Below, piece by piece: positions 56,871-64,000 of a stretch of 64,000 nt of DNA. Source of the stretch: Pirellula sp. SH-Sr6A (lineage in GTDB: Bacteria > Planctomycetota > Planctomycetia > Pirellulales > Pirellulaceae). Within the stretch, counting starts at the first letter, position 1. Each line of letters begins with the position of its first letter. The stretch is from positions 3,887,988 to 3,951,987 of the forward strand of contig NZ_CP011272.1 in NCBI RefSeq assembly GCF_001610875.1, read 5' to 3'. Both the position numbers and the translations under genes were made by a program. The notes beneath the pieces are model-generated. The model saw only the letters and a list, made by a program, of their open reading frames with translations, did no database searches and was not told where the DNA came from.

Positions 56871-59558
56871 TTAGCGAACAAAGCGGAATTCGGCCGATGC
56901 GAAGAGGGATTGGACCAATGCTGCCATTGCGGCTTCTCGGCTCGACGCGGGTTCGATATGGGTCGTATCGACCATCGGCTCTGCATCTTCGCCGCGGCCG
57001 TCTTCAGGCGCCGCGACATTCTGCGAGGAATTTGATTCACTACTGACCAGTTTCACACCCTGGGACGATTCCGTCGTCTGGGCGGATGATGGTGAGCCCT
57101 TCGACTCTTCCAAAATCAACTCAAACTGATTTTCATAAGACTGAATAAAGGAAACAGCATCGATCATTTCTTGATCGGTCGGATTGCGTTGAAACGCCTC
57201 TCGGTAAATAGACGTAATCGATTGCGCAACTGGATCGCTTGACCCGGCAAGAATTCTTTTCGACTTAGCCAGAGCTGCTTTTTGCAGGAGCGGGTCGTTG
57301 AGAAGAAAAAGGGCTTGGGGGGGAACGGTTGTGTTGGATCTTTTCCCAGTTACCATCCCCTGCTCTGCGAAGTCGAACACTTGCAACGCATCATGGAGAA
57401 TCCCGCGCACCATCGGCAAGTATACGCTTCGATGGACGCTCGAACTCGATACAGCAAGCAGCTTGCGAGATTCGGGGCCATTGTTGCGAATCTCGATCAC
57501 GGGCAATTTCTTTGACTCATCCAAGGCGACACTGCCACGTTGAAGCTCCCCTGAAATTGCGAGGATGCTATCACGAATTTCTTCTGCGTCGAGTCGTCGA
57601 GGTGCATGTCGCCACAGCCATTTGTTAGAAGGGTCCTTTGCAATGGCAGTCTCACTCGAGCTTGCAGACAGTTGATATGTCCGTGACAGAACGATTTCGC
57701 GGATAAGTTTCTTCTGAGACCAACCGTTACGAATGAACTGTTGAGCGAGATAGTCAAGTAATTCAGGGTGGCTTGGCACATCGCCCATGACACCAAAGTT
57801 GTCGACTGTACGAACCAGCCCCTCAGCAAACAACCGTTGCCAGATGCGGTTTACTGCCACGCGAGTCGTAAGGGGATTGGAGGGATGCGTTAGCCATTTC
57901 GCGAGCTCGTAACGACCACTGCGTCCTTCCTCCATAGAGGGTGTTGGTATGTGATCGAGTACGGTCAGGAAACCGCGCGGGACCGTAGGGCCGAGCTTTT
58001 CTGCCTCGCCTCGTATGCGGATCTCTGTATCACCCGTCTTCTCCGCATCTCGAACTCCGATTGCAACGAGACCTCTTGCTGCGGGGTCGGTAAGGGCGAC
58101 CAATTCTGCCTGCTTTCGCTGCATCGCTTGACGCGCTTGCTGTAGCTTCTTCGTGTGATCTGCGGTTCGGTCTTCTTGTTTCACGCTATCGCGAATCTGG
58201 ACAAACTTGGCTCTTGCTGCCTCAAATTCCTTCCGCCTCTCTTCAATCTCTAGTCGAACCTCTTCCGATGGCTGCTGATCGGATTCGTCTGATAACTGGA
58301 TCAGTCTGTTGGGGACATAGTATGCTAATCCGCTACCTCCCATCTGGTTTCGGAGCGCGTCGCAAAGCTCCGTACTGGTGAAGATACCCGCTAACGCGTA
58401 GTAATCTCTTGTCGAAATGGGATCGAACTTATGATCATGGCATCTCGCACAGCTAACGGTTAACCCAAGTACCGCTTTCGATACGGTATCTATCTGCTCA
58501 TCGACGTTGTCCATGTCATATCGGACTTTGAACCGCTGGTTCACATCCTTCACTCCGAGGGCAAGGAAGCCCGTAGCGATCAGTTGTTCTCGCTTTTGAC
58601 TCGGCGAATTGGCTGGCAATAGATCACCCGCAATCTGTTCCTGCAAGAATTGATTGAAGGGTTTGTCCTCGTTAAAGGACTCGATAACGTAGTCGCGATA
58701 TCGCCAAGCATGTGGATAGGGTAGATTTCGGGCAGATCCCGTCGACTCACCATATCGAGCCACATCGAGCCAGTGCCTTCCCCATCTTTCGCCAAAGGAG
58801 ATTGAGCCTAGTAGACGATCCACTACTTTTTCCGTAGCTCTGTCCGACTCATCCAGCAGATAGTCCAGCAACTCCTGTTCGGTGGGAGGAAGCCCTGTTA
58901 AATCAAATGTCAGTCGCCTAAGAAGCGAGCTTTTTGCCGCGTCTGCGACAGGAGTCAAACTCTCCTCCTGCAGCCGACTCGCTACAAATCTATCAATGTC
59001 GCTGCGAGCCCATGTAGCCCAAAAACTACCGGGAGCAACTTCTGGAGCTGCCGGATTTTTCAAAGGTTGCCACGCCCAGTGACTTTCCTTTCGTTCGACA
59101 TGGGGGACAACTCCTGGCTCGAGTGTTTGATCGATGTCCGTTGGAATCACCAAGGGAGGCCATGCCGCTCCGCGATCAATCCAACTCTTTAAATCATGGA
59201 TTTGCTGCTCGCTAAGCCGATGGTCCGGGGGCATCGCTTTGCTGTCGTCTGCATGAGTCACCCGTTGAATCAAGATGCTTTCCGCCGAGTTGCCAGCAAC
59301 CACAGCGGAACCATTTCTCCCTTTGCTCGTAATCGATTTAAAATCATCGACTCGCAGTCCCCCCGCTTCCTTGTGATGTTCGGAGTGGCAGATGTAGCAA
59401 TTCTCGACGAGTATCGGACGAACTTTCCTTTCGAAGAATTCGACTTCTTTGTCATTGGCTTGCGGAAGACCGGCCGCCTCTTCGGCGGAGAGTGTACCGC
59501 CTGCAATACAAGCGACCGCCATCCAGGCGAGGCGGTTGTAATGATTGATCCGTTTCAT
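56871..59558 (-). CDS. Exported cytochrome c-like / DUF1549 / DUF1553 protein
   Basis: An 895-residue exported protein. After a signal peptide ending near GGTLSAEE comes a planctomycete cytochrome c-like domain with CYICH and the later MPPDHRLS candidate Met ligand. DUF1549 follows (FDLTGLPPTEQELLDYL, LDVARYGESTG) with a second CxxCH as CARCH, then a coiled-coil insertion and DUF1553 (TRVAVNRIWQRLFAEGLV, RVTHADDSKAMPPD earlier). ATG 59558 follows AGGA by seven bases. It is the direct partner of the DUF1501 gene downstream. Function is not established. Confidence 0.92.
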   Translation of the reverse strand: MKRINHYNRLAWMAVACIAGGTLSAEEAAGLPQANDKEVEFFERKVRPILVENCYICHSEHHKEAGGLRVDDFKSITSKGRNGSAVVAGNSAESILIQRVTHADDSKAMPPDHRLSEQQIHDLKSWIDRGAAWPPLVIPTDIDQTLEPGVVPHVERKESHWAWQPLKNPAAPEVAPGSFWATWARSDIDRFVASRLQEESLTPVADAAKSSLLRRLTFDLTGLPPTEQELLDYLLDESDRATEKVVDRLLGSISFGERWGRHWLDVARYGESTGSARNLPYPHAWRYRDYVIESFNEDKPFNQFLQEQIAGDLLPANSPSQKREQLIATGFLALGVKDVNQRFKVRYDMDNVDEQIDTVSKAVLGLTVSCARCHDHKFDPISTRDYYALAGIFTSTELCDALRNQMGGSGLAYYVPNRLIQLSDESDQQPSEEVRLEIEERRKEFEAARAKFVQIRDSVKQEDRTADHTKKLQQARQAMQRKQAELVALTDPAARGLVAIGVRDAEKTGDTEIRIRGEAEKLGPTVPRGFLTVLDHIPTPSMEEGRSGRYELAKWLTHPSNPLTTRVAVNRIWQRLFAEGLVRTVDNFGVMGDVPSHPELLDYLAQQFIRNGWSQKKLIREIVLSRTYQLSASSSETAIAKDPSNKWLWRHAPRRLDAEEIRDSILAISGELQRGSVALDESKKLPVIEIRNNGPESRKLLAVSSSSVHRSVYLPMVRGILHDALQVFDFAEQGMVTGKRSNTTVPPQALFLLNDPLLQKAALAKSKRILAGSSDPVAQSITSIYREAFQRNPTDQEMIDAVSFIQSYENQFELILEESKGSPSSAQTTESSQGVKLVSSESNSSQNVAAPEDGRGEDAEPMVDTTHIEPASSREAAMAALVQSLFASAEFRFVR

Positions 59559-59589
59559 GGGAGAGTCCTGCATTGGGGCTTTGAATCTG

Positions 59590-60021
59590 CTATCTGGAAA
59601 TCGTGATGGTCACTTGAGTATTTGGGGCAGTTACCTTGAGACCCGATGAGGCGAACTGCATGTACTTTTTGGGTATCACTTTGAGAGCGGCCGCTTTATG
59701 TCGGCTATCGTCATCGGACACCACGATGCGTGCCTCGTACTCGCCTGCTGAGGTACCTTTAACAATCGACCCATCACGAAGTGATTCGACTCGAAACGAG
59801 CCATCAGCCTTGATTTCTCCGTAGGCTACTTCTGCCGGCCGGTCTTTTGACCGAATTTCGAGGGTATCTCCGGAGAAGTGAAAATCGATTTCTGGTTCGA
59901 TCACAACAACACCCTCAAGAGGTACATCGGACTTGCTTCCGCATCCCAGAACGCAGACAGACAGAATCCCCACGGTTGCGACTGGCATAAGCGATCGCCA
60001 TGAAATTGGATGGGTTACCAT
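59590..60021 (-). CDS. Small lipoprotein of the DUF1559-linked type
   Basis: A 143-residue lipoprotein. The lipobox VLGC follows a hydrophobic leader (about 13-27), so Cys28 should be lipidated. The rest is a small beta-sandwich (GSFRVESLRDGSIVKGTSAGEYEARI), like the transthyretin/carboxypeptidase-regulatory-like lipoproteins that sit next to DUF1559 genes. ATG 60021 follows GAGGTG by about six bases. It starts 14 bases after the DUF1559 stop. Confidence 0.82.
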   Translation of the reverse strand: MVTHPISWRSLMPVATVGILSVCVLGCGSKSDVPLEGVVVIEPEIDFHFSGDTLEIRSKDRPAEVAYGEIKADGSFRVESLRDGSIVKGTSAGEYEARIVVSDDDSRHKAAALKVIPKKYMQFASSGLKVTAPNTQVTITISR

Positions 60022-60035
60022 AATCGCACCTCTTT

Positions 60036-60980
60036 CTATTGCTGAATGGACACAACATTTCCATCGTTCCGAGCGACGAAGCGAGAAAGCACTTCTAGGT
60101 CGGTGTTGATGGCAAGGGAATGGACACTGCCGTCGCCGAACACGAATTGGCAAAGTCCGGAATGCGCGCTGCCGAAGCTAGAGTTGGCAAGAGTCGGGGT
60201 TTGCGCATTGGGTGGTAACAGCGGCCGATCCTCGCGAGTCGTCCCGTTGACGTAGGTACCCATCATCCTGCGGTGCGTATTTCGAACTGCACTGAATGCG
60301 CTCCGATCTTCGTTGCGACCTCGAAGAGACTTCGGGCGTATATGCTTTTCACCAAAGAGGGTGGTATTGCTGGTGCCATCCGTTAAGGAGCCGAATCGCA
60401 CCTGCGCTTTCCATTTTGCAAGGTATGGTTTTCCTGAACTATCCGTAGTGATACTTTCCGGAATCGCAGGGATAATTGCACCCACGGAATTCGTATAGAG
60501 AGCGGCAGTACCGAAACTCGCCGCATAGTCGGTCAAAGCACCACCTGGTGTTGCGAAGTCACCGACACTGAGAACTGCGGGCGGGCGGGAAGGGCAGAGG
60601 TAGAATGGTAGCTGTGTTTGGTAAGCTGCGGCGGGCCAATCAGCCACCCTATAGTGTGTATCGATCAGGTTGAATTGGTTTCCAGCTTCAACATACGGCA
60701 GAATCAAGGCATTCCAAGTCGCCCAGCTGTTCAATGAATCGGAATTGTCCCCAATGAATGCGGGTGGTAGGAATTTGAAAGCGCTTTCAAAGTTATGTGT
60801 TGCTAGACCGATCTGTTTCAAGTTGTTCGAGCATTGCATTCGCCTCGCCGCCTCGCGTGCAGCTTGCACCGCAGGGAGAAGTAAGCCTACGAGAATCCCG
60901 ATGATCGCAATGACGACAAGCAGCTCCACTAAGGTGAATGCTCTTTTTGTTGACTTCCATGTTCGGTTTGTTCGTTTCAT
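60036..60980 (-). CDS. DUF1559 pseudopilin-like protein
   Basis: A 314-residue protein and first gene of the second planctomycete operon. The N-terminus has the type IV prepilin-like methylation site, [35 protein letters not shown], with Ala rather than Gly before the Phe. The C-terminal DUF1559 domain has [35 protein letters not shown] and [12 protein letters not shown]. Planctomycetes carry many such genes; they may form surface fibres. Confidence 0.94.
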   Translation of the reverse strand: MKRTNRTWKSTKRAFTLVELLVVIAIIGILVGLLLPAVQAAREAARRMQCSNNLKQIGLATHNFESAFKFLPPAFIGDNSDSLNSWATWNALILPYVEAGNQFNLIDTHYRVADWPAAAYQTQLPFYLCPSRPPAVLSVGDFATPGGALTDYAASFGTAALYTNSVGAIIPAIPESITTDSSGKPYLAKWKAQVRFGSLTDGTSNTTLFGEKHIRPKSLRGRNEDRSAFSAVRNTHRRMMGTYVNGTTREDRPLLPPNAQTPTLANSSFGSAHSGLCQFVFGDGSVHSLAINTDLEVLSRFVARNDGNVVSIQQ

Positions 60981-62536
60981 GTTCTTAGTCCTAATAGTTT
61001 CGTTTAATGTCTAGGGATGAATTGATTTCGTAGAGTTGTGGGAAATGTGAATCTGGGGCGGCATTTCAATTGGCTCAACAGCTCAAGACATACTCACACC
61101 GATTGATGACAGGTCCGCGAGGACAAAACCGGCTAAACGGAGTAGCGAGCAATACAGCAGACTCGTCGGACTGATTTTCGTGACGAGCGGTAGCACCCCT
61201 CAGGTGCATTTGAAGTTGTTTCAAGGGATTTCGTTGTAGTGCCCCGCTCGCTTCATTTGAATCTTTGATGTCCCGGTTACGGCATTCCGATTCGAGGGGT
61301 ACTTGGCCTGACTTGTTTTTCGATTGGAGGAGTCGAAGAAGATTTGGAAGTTTCATCTTGGTGCTTTGTGCCTCACACGCTCGAAGTGATCCAGCATTGA
61401 TTTTGCGAGTCGCTTGAGACGAACCGGAGGGGATCGCATCCATTTGGACTCACTCTGAGTCAATGGGTACGCAAGGGGTGTTCCAATCGGAACCACTCCA
61501 AAGAAATTTCACCGATGACAAGGCGTTTCGCCTTGCAAATTCAAGTGGCTATGAGATTGAGAATTTTTTCATCGCAGCGAAGTGCGCGATACTAACAAAA
61601 GATTTATCGCGGTGATGTCATTCGCTTTTGCTGGTGCCTTAGCATCCTTGATAGGTACCCATCGCTGGTCCTAGCCCATGACCTGGAGCCAGCGGTGAAC
61701 TAGCTTCCATCTGCATTCCATCCCAGCTTGTTCTTGCGATGGCCCCGCTTGGATTCGAGAGGCTCGACCGCGACCTATGGTTGGTGCCACGATCCGGTCT
61801 AGACAAACTAGTCCCGTGCTCAAAACACTTCGATCCAATAACACTTGGTAGGAAGGGACCTGGCCCCCTCTCGTCGTGGAGGTCTATTGCTCTGCGGGGA
61901 AGGGAATTGCCGTTTGCGAGTTGGGTTGGTTCGAATTCTGCTCGGAGTAGGATCGCGAGACGCTGAATGCGAGCAGTGGAACAAGTCCGCTTACAAGGAA
62001 GACGACGAGTATTGGAACAGCAAGCTTATGGATGAGTTCCGACGAAGGATTGCTGGAAAGTAACGACGCGGGCAGGATCCAATCGCCGTCCTCATCGTGC
62101 GGAGTAAGTTTCGAGACGTCCATAACCAATACCTCGAATTCACTTAAGGATGTTGTTATCAGATATTTGGAGAATACCAATCCTCTTCTCACTCGCAATG
62201 CCCAGAAAGAAACTAGAGCAGGACACGGCGCGTCCGTGATATTTCACCGTGCCTGATCACAGCACCACGTGAGATCAAGGCCGAGTGGATGATTCCTGAA
62301 AGAAGATTCGTCGATAACTAGGGACTAGACACCATAGTTCACTTAAACGAGACAATTGGCACGTGATGTGCGATCTGGCAGTCGTGTCTTCGTTTGTATC
62401 CATCGCTGACGAAGAAGCTCTTTGGAGGAGTTATTGGACCTGGGAATCGAAGACTTTTTTGCTTGGGTAATCCCATCGTTTATACCGATAGCCCCCATTG
62501 CCTCAATTTCCATCGAATGAATCAACTAGTGAACTC
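60981..62536. other. Gene-poor region between the DUF1559 operon and the encapsulin gene
   Basis: About 1.55 kb without a recognisable gene. It should contain the promoter of the DUF1559 operon and that of the encapsulin gene. A 122-codon minus-strand frame (61075-61443) has no domain or ribosome binding site and is not called; a short minus-strand frame with a membrane helix (61884-62123) is listed separately at low confidence. No RNA gene or CRISPR-like repeat seen. Confidence 0.5.
61884..62123 (-). CDS. Possible small membrane protein
   Basis: A 79-codon frame with one strong hydrophobic segment (VPILVVFLVSGLVPLLAFSV, about 36-55) and a polar Ser/Asn/Gln-rich tail. ATG 62123 follows GAGG by nine bases. 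No family recognised. It could be a real small gene or a chance frame; the helix and ribosome binding site are the only support. Confidence 0.3.
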   Translation of the reverse strand: MDVSKLTPHDEDGDWILPASLLSSNPSSELIHKLAVPILVVFLVSGLVPLLAFSVSRSYSEQNSNQPNSQTAIPFPAEQ

Positions 62537-63994
62537 ATGACTGATAGCTTACTACAACGAAGCGTAACAACAGCCGTTGCGAGAAACCTTGCGACGACGA
62601 CCAAGACATCACCGAAGATGATGTCGATCACCCCCCGATACTTGCTCAAGCTCGTACCTTGGGTCCAGGTCGATGGTGGAACCTATCGGGTGAATCGAAC
62701 AAAAGTCGAACTGGCGAAAGCCGATCGGATTGCCGTTGACATCGTGAATGGGGCTGCGTCGTTTCCACCCAATGCGCTCAGACGTGTCCCCCTCTTCTCC
62801 AAGCTTCCCGATGCCATTCTCGATCGTATGGTCAGTTACTTCCGGACGGAGAGCGTGGCCATTGGTAACAAGCTGCTTGTCGAAGGTGAGGACAGGAGCA
62901 AGTTCTTCATCATCGCACAGGGGCAAGTCGAAGTTCTTAGCAAAGGGGTGCATGGAAGCGATCTTCGCATTGCTCTTCTGACCGAAGGCGAGTTCTTTGG
63001 CGAAGCGGATTTGACGGCAGAAAAGCCTTCCGATGCAACCATACGCACCATTACCCCTTGCGTGCTGCTTACTCTGTCGCGGAAGGACCTTGAGTCACTG
63101 CTAGGTGAGAATCCAAACCTAGTCGCCGAGTTTCAGAAAGCGATTGATGAGCATCAAGAGCTTCGTTCGAGCGTCAATCGATATGGGGAGCGTAATATCG
63201 ACTTGGTATCGGGCTTTGCGGAGAATGTGGAGATTCCAGAAACCTTTGTCGACTATTCACCAACTCCACGCGAATACTCTTTATCCGCCGTACAGACCGT
63301 GGTGCGAGTTCACACGAGGGTTTCGGATCTCTACAACGGTCCCTTCAATCAGCTGGAAGAGCAGATGCGGTTGACGATTGAGGGCATCAAGGAACGGCAG
63401 GAATGGGAACTGATCAACAGCAAAAAGTTTGGATTGCTTCACTCTGTCGACCCAGCGATGAGGATCAGTCCTCGCTATGGAGCACCTACTCCGGATGACT
63501 TTGACGAATTGTTAGCGCTCGTTTGGAAGAAGCCAGCTTTCTTTGTCGCGCACCCCAAAGCGATCGCAGCCTTTCTACGTGAATGCACATGGCGCGGCGT
63601 TCCTCCCGTCACGGTAAGCGTATTTGGCTTTCCTATGATTTCTTGGAGAGGGATCCCGATCGTTCCTTGCGACAAACTGGAGGTCACGAATCGATACCAC
63701 TCGAGGCAATCCTCCGGAACCACCAATATTCTGCTGGTGAGAGTTGGAGAGGAGGATCAAGGCGTCGTGGGATTGCATCAAGCTGGCATCGAGGGTGAGA
63801 TAGCGCCTAGCCTTTCGGCAAGGTTAATGGGACTGGATAGTCTAGGGGTAAGTTCCTACTTGCTGACGCTCTACTTCTCCGCTGCGGTTCTTACTGACGA
63901 TGCGGTTGGAGTACTGGAGAATGTGGAGGTTGGTTACTACCACGACTACTTGCAACGCATCCCCAAATCCTTTGACCATGGATCGGGGATCTGA
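62537..63994 (+). CDS. Family 2B encapsulin nanocompartment shell protein with cNMP-binding-like domain
   Basis: A 485-residue shell protein. The N-terminus matches family 2 encapsulins: ARNLATTTKT, then LLKLVPWVQVDGGTYRVNR. A cyclic-nucleotide-binding-like domain occupies about 80-190 (VPLFSKLPDAILDRM, then GEFFGEADLTAEKPSDAT), which marks subfamily 2B. The HK97-type shell fold resumes after about 220 (YSLSAVQTVVRVHTRVSDLYN, WRGVPPVTVSVFGFPMISWRGIPIVPCDKL). It should self-assemble into an icosahedral protein compartment. The phosphate-binding cassette has Ser165-Asp166 where cAMP binders have Arg-Ser/Thr, so canonical nucleotide binding is doubtful. ATG 62537 fits family starts. Confidence 0.88.
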   Translation: MTDSLLQRSVTTAVARNLATTTKTSPKMMSITPRYLLKLVPWVQVDGGTYRVNRTKVELAKADRIAVDIVNGAASFPPNALRRVPLFSKLPDAILDRMVSYFRTESVAIGNKLLVEGEDRSKFFIIAQGQVEVLSKGVHGSDLRIALLTEGEFFGEADLTAEKPSDATIRTITPCVLLTLSRKDLESLLGENPNLVAEFQKAIDEHQELRSSVNRYGERNIDLVSGFAENVEIPETFVDYSPTPREYSLSAVQTVVRVHTRVSDLYNGPFNQLEEQMRLTIEGIKERQEWELINSKKFGLLHSVDPAMRISPRYGAPTPDDFDELLALVWKKPAFFVAHPKAIAAFLRECTWRGVPPVTVSVFGFPMISWRGIPIVPCDKLEVTNRYHSRQSSGTTNILLVRVGEEDQGVVGLHQAGIEGEIAPSLSARLMGLDSLGVSSYLLTLYFSAAVLTDDAVGVLENVEVGYYHDYLQRIPKSFDHGSGI

Positions 63995-64000
63995 TGAACG
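63994..64000 (+). CDS. Start of the next gene, coupled to the encapsulin (candidate cargo)
   Basis: The encapsulin stop TGA shares its A with an ATG (TGATG), so a gene may begin at 63994 (Met-Asn...) and run off the right edge. Only seven bases are visible, so nothing can be said about its product. One-base overlap suggests translational coupling; in family 2B loci the neighbour is often the cargo enzyme. Confidence 0.35.

Noticed and set aside
61075-61443. 122-codon minus-strand frame upstream of the DUF1559 gene
   Set aside because: No ribosome binding site, no signal or domain and unremarkable composition; not enough to call a gene.
62343-62525. 60-codon minus-strand frame overlapping the encapsulin leader
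   Set aside because: No family, no ribosome binding site, and it overlaps the likely promoter and leader of the encapsulin gene.

Overview
The window reads as a chromosomal segment of a planctomycete, most likely of the Pirellula/Rhodopirellula group. The evidence is gene content: two operons built from DUF1501, DUF1549/DUF1553 and planctomycete cytochrome c-like domains, a DUF1559 pseudopilin with its small lipoprotein, DUF1080 and PPC-domain proteins, many Tat-exported proteins, and an H4MPT-type C1 enzyme (MtdB-like). Genes are densely packed on both strands with few strong Shine-Dalgarno sites, so several starts are judgement calls.

Left part (1-15.8 kb): a cut-off MFS transporter with a GTG start, an NtrC-type response regulator, pyridoxine phosphate synthase (pdxJ) with a membrane-anchored HtrA-like protease, an LpxH-like phosphoesterase followed by cardiolipin synthase (envelope lipids), a tandem universal stress protein overlapping a DinB-like protein, an exported PHP-type metallohydrolase, a Tat-exported Gfo/Idh/MocA oxidoreductase, flotillin-like FloA and asparagine synthase.

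15.8-25.6 kb: a five-gene minus-strand operon (DUF1501, PPC-domain protein, DUF1549/DUF1553 cytochrome, cytochrome/WD40/coiled-coil protein, phosphodiester glycosidase) that looks like an exported surface or polymer-processing module. 26-35.6 kb: housekeeping and accessory metabolism (Tat sugar isomerase, TetA-like MFS, GNAT, BON, CorC-like, DUF1080, YpdA-like reductase, basic secretory protease, malate:quinone oxidoreductase).

35.6-41 kb is an accessory island: a SWIM/SNF2 helicase, then the decayed 3' end of a type I restriction-modification hsdM, directly followed by a frameshifted HipA-like kinase, a separate HipA-N-terminal-like (HipS-like) gene, a small NWDGYG-motif protein and a second, ruined HipS-like copy. 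This suggests a decaying hsdM-HipT-HipS arrangement.

41-55.4 kb: a MacAB-like efflux operon whose adaptor carries EF-hands, ending with a BFD-like ferredoxin; mtdB; an SPFH protein; PQQ-like, NIPSNAP and stress proteins; a YXWGXW-repeat surface protein; and a cytochrome c'-like protein. 55.4-61 kb: a second planctomycete operon (DUF1559, lipoprotein, DUF1549/DUF1553, DUF1501).

After a 1.5-kb gene-poor stretch the window ends with a family 2B encapsulin shell protein (HK97-fold nanocompartment with a cyclic-nucleotide-binding-like insertion). Its stop codon overlaps the ATG of the next gene, which lies outside the window and is the obvious cargo candidate. The encapsulin locus and the hsdM/HipA-like island are the two places most worth following up.
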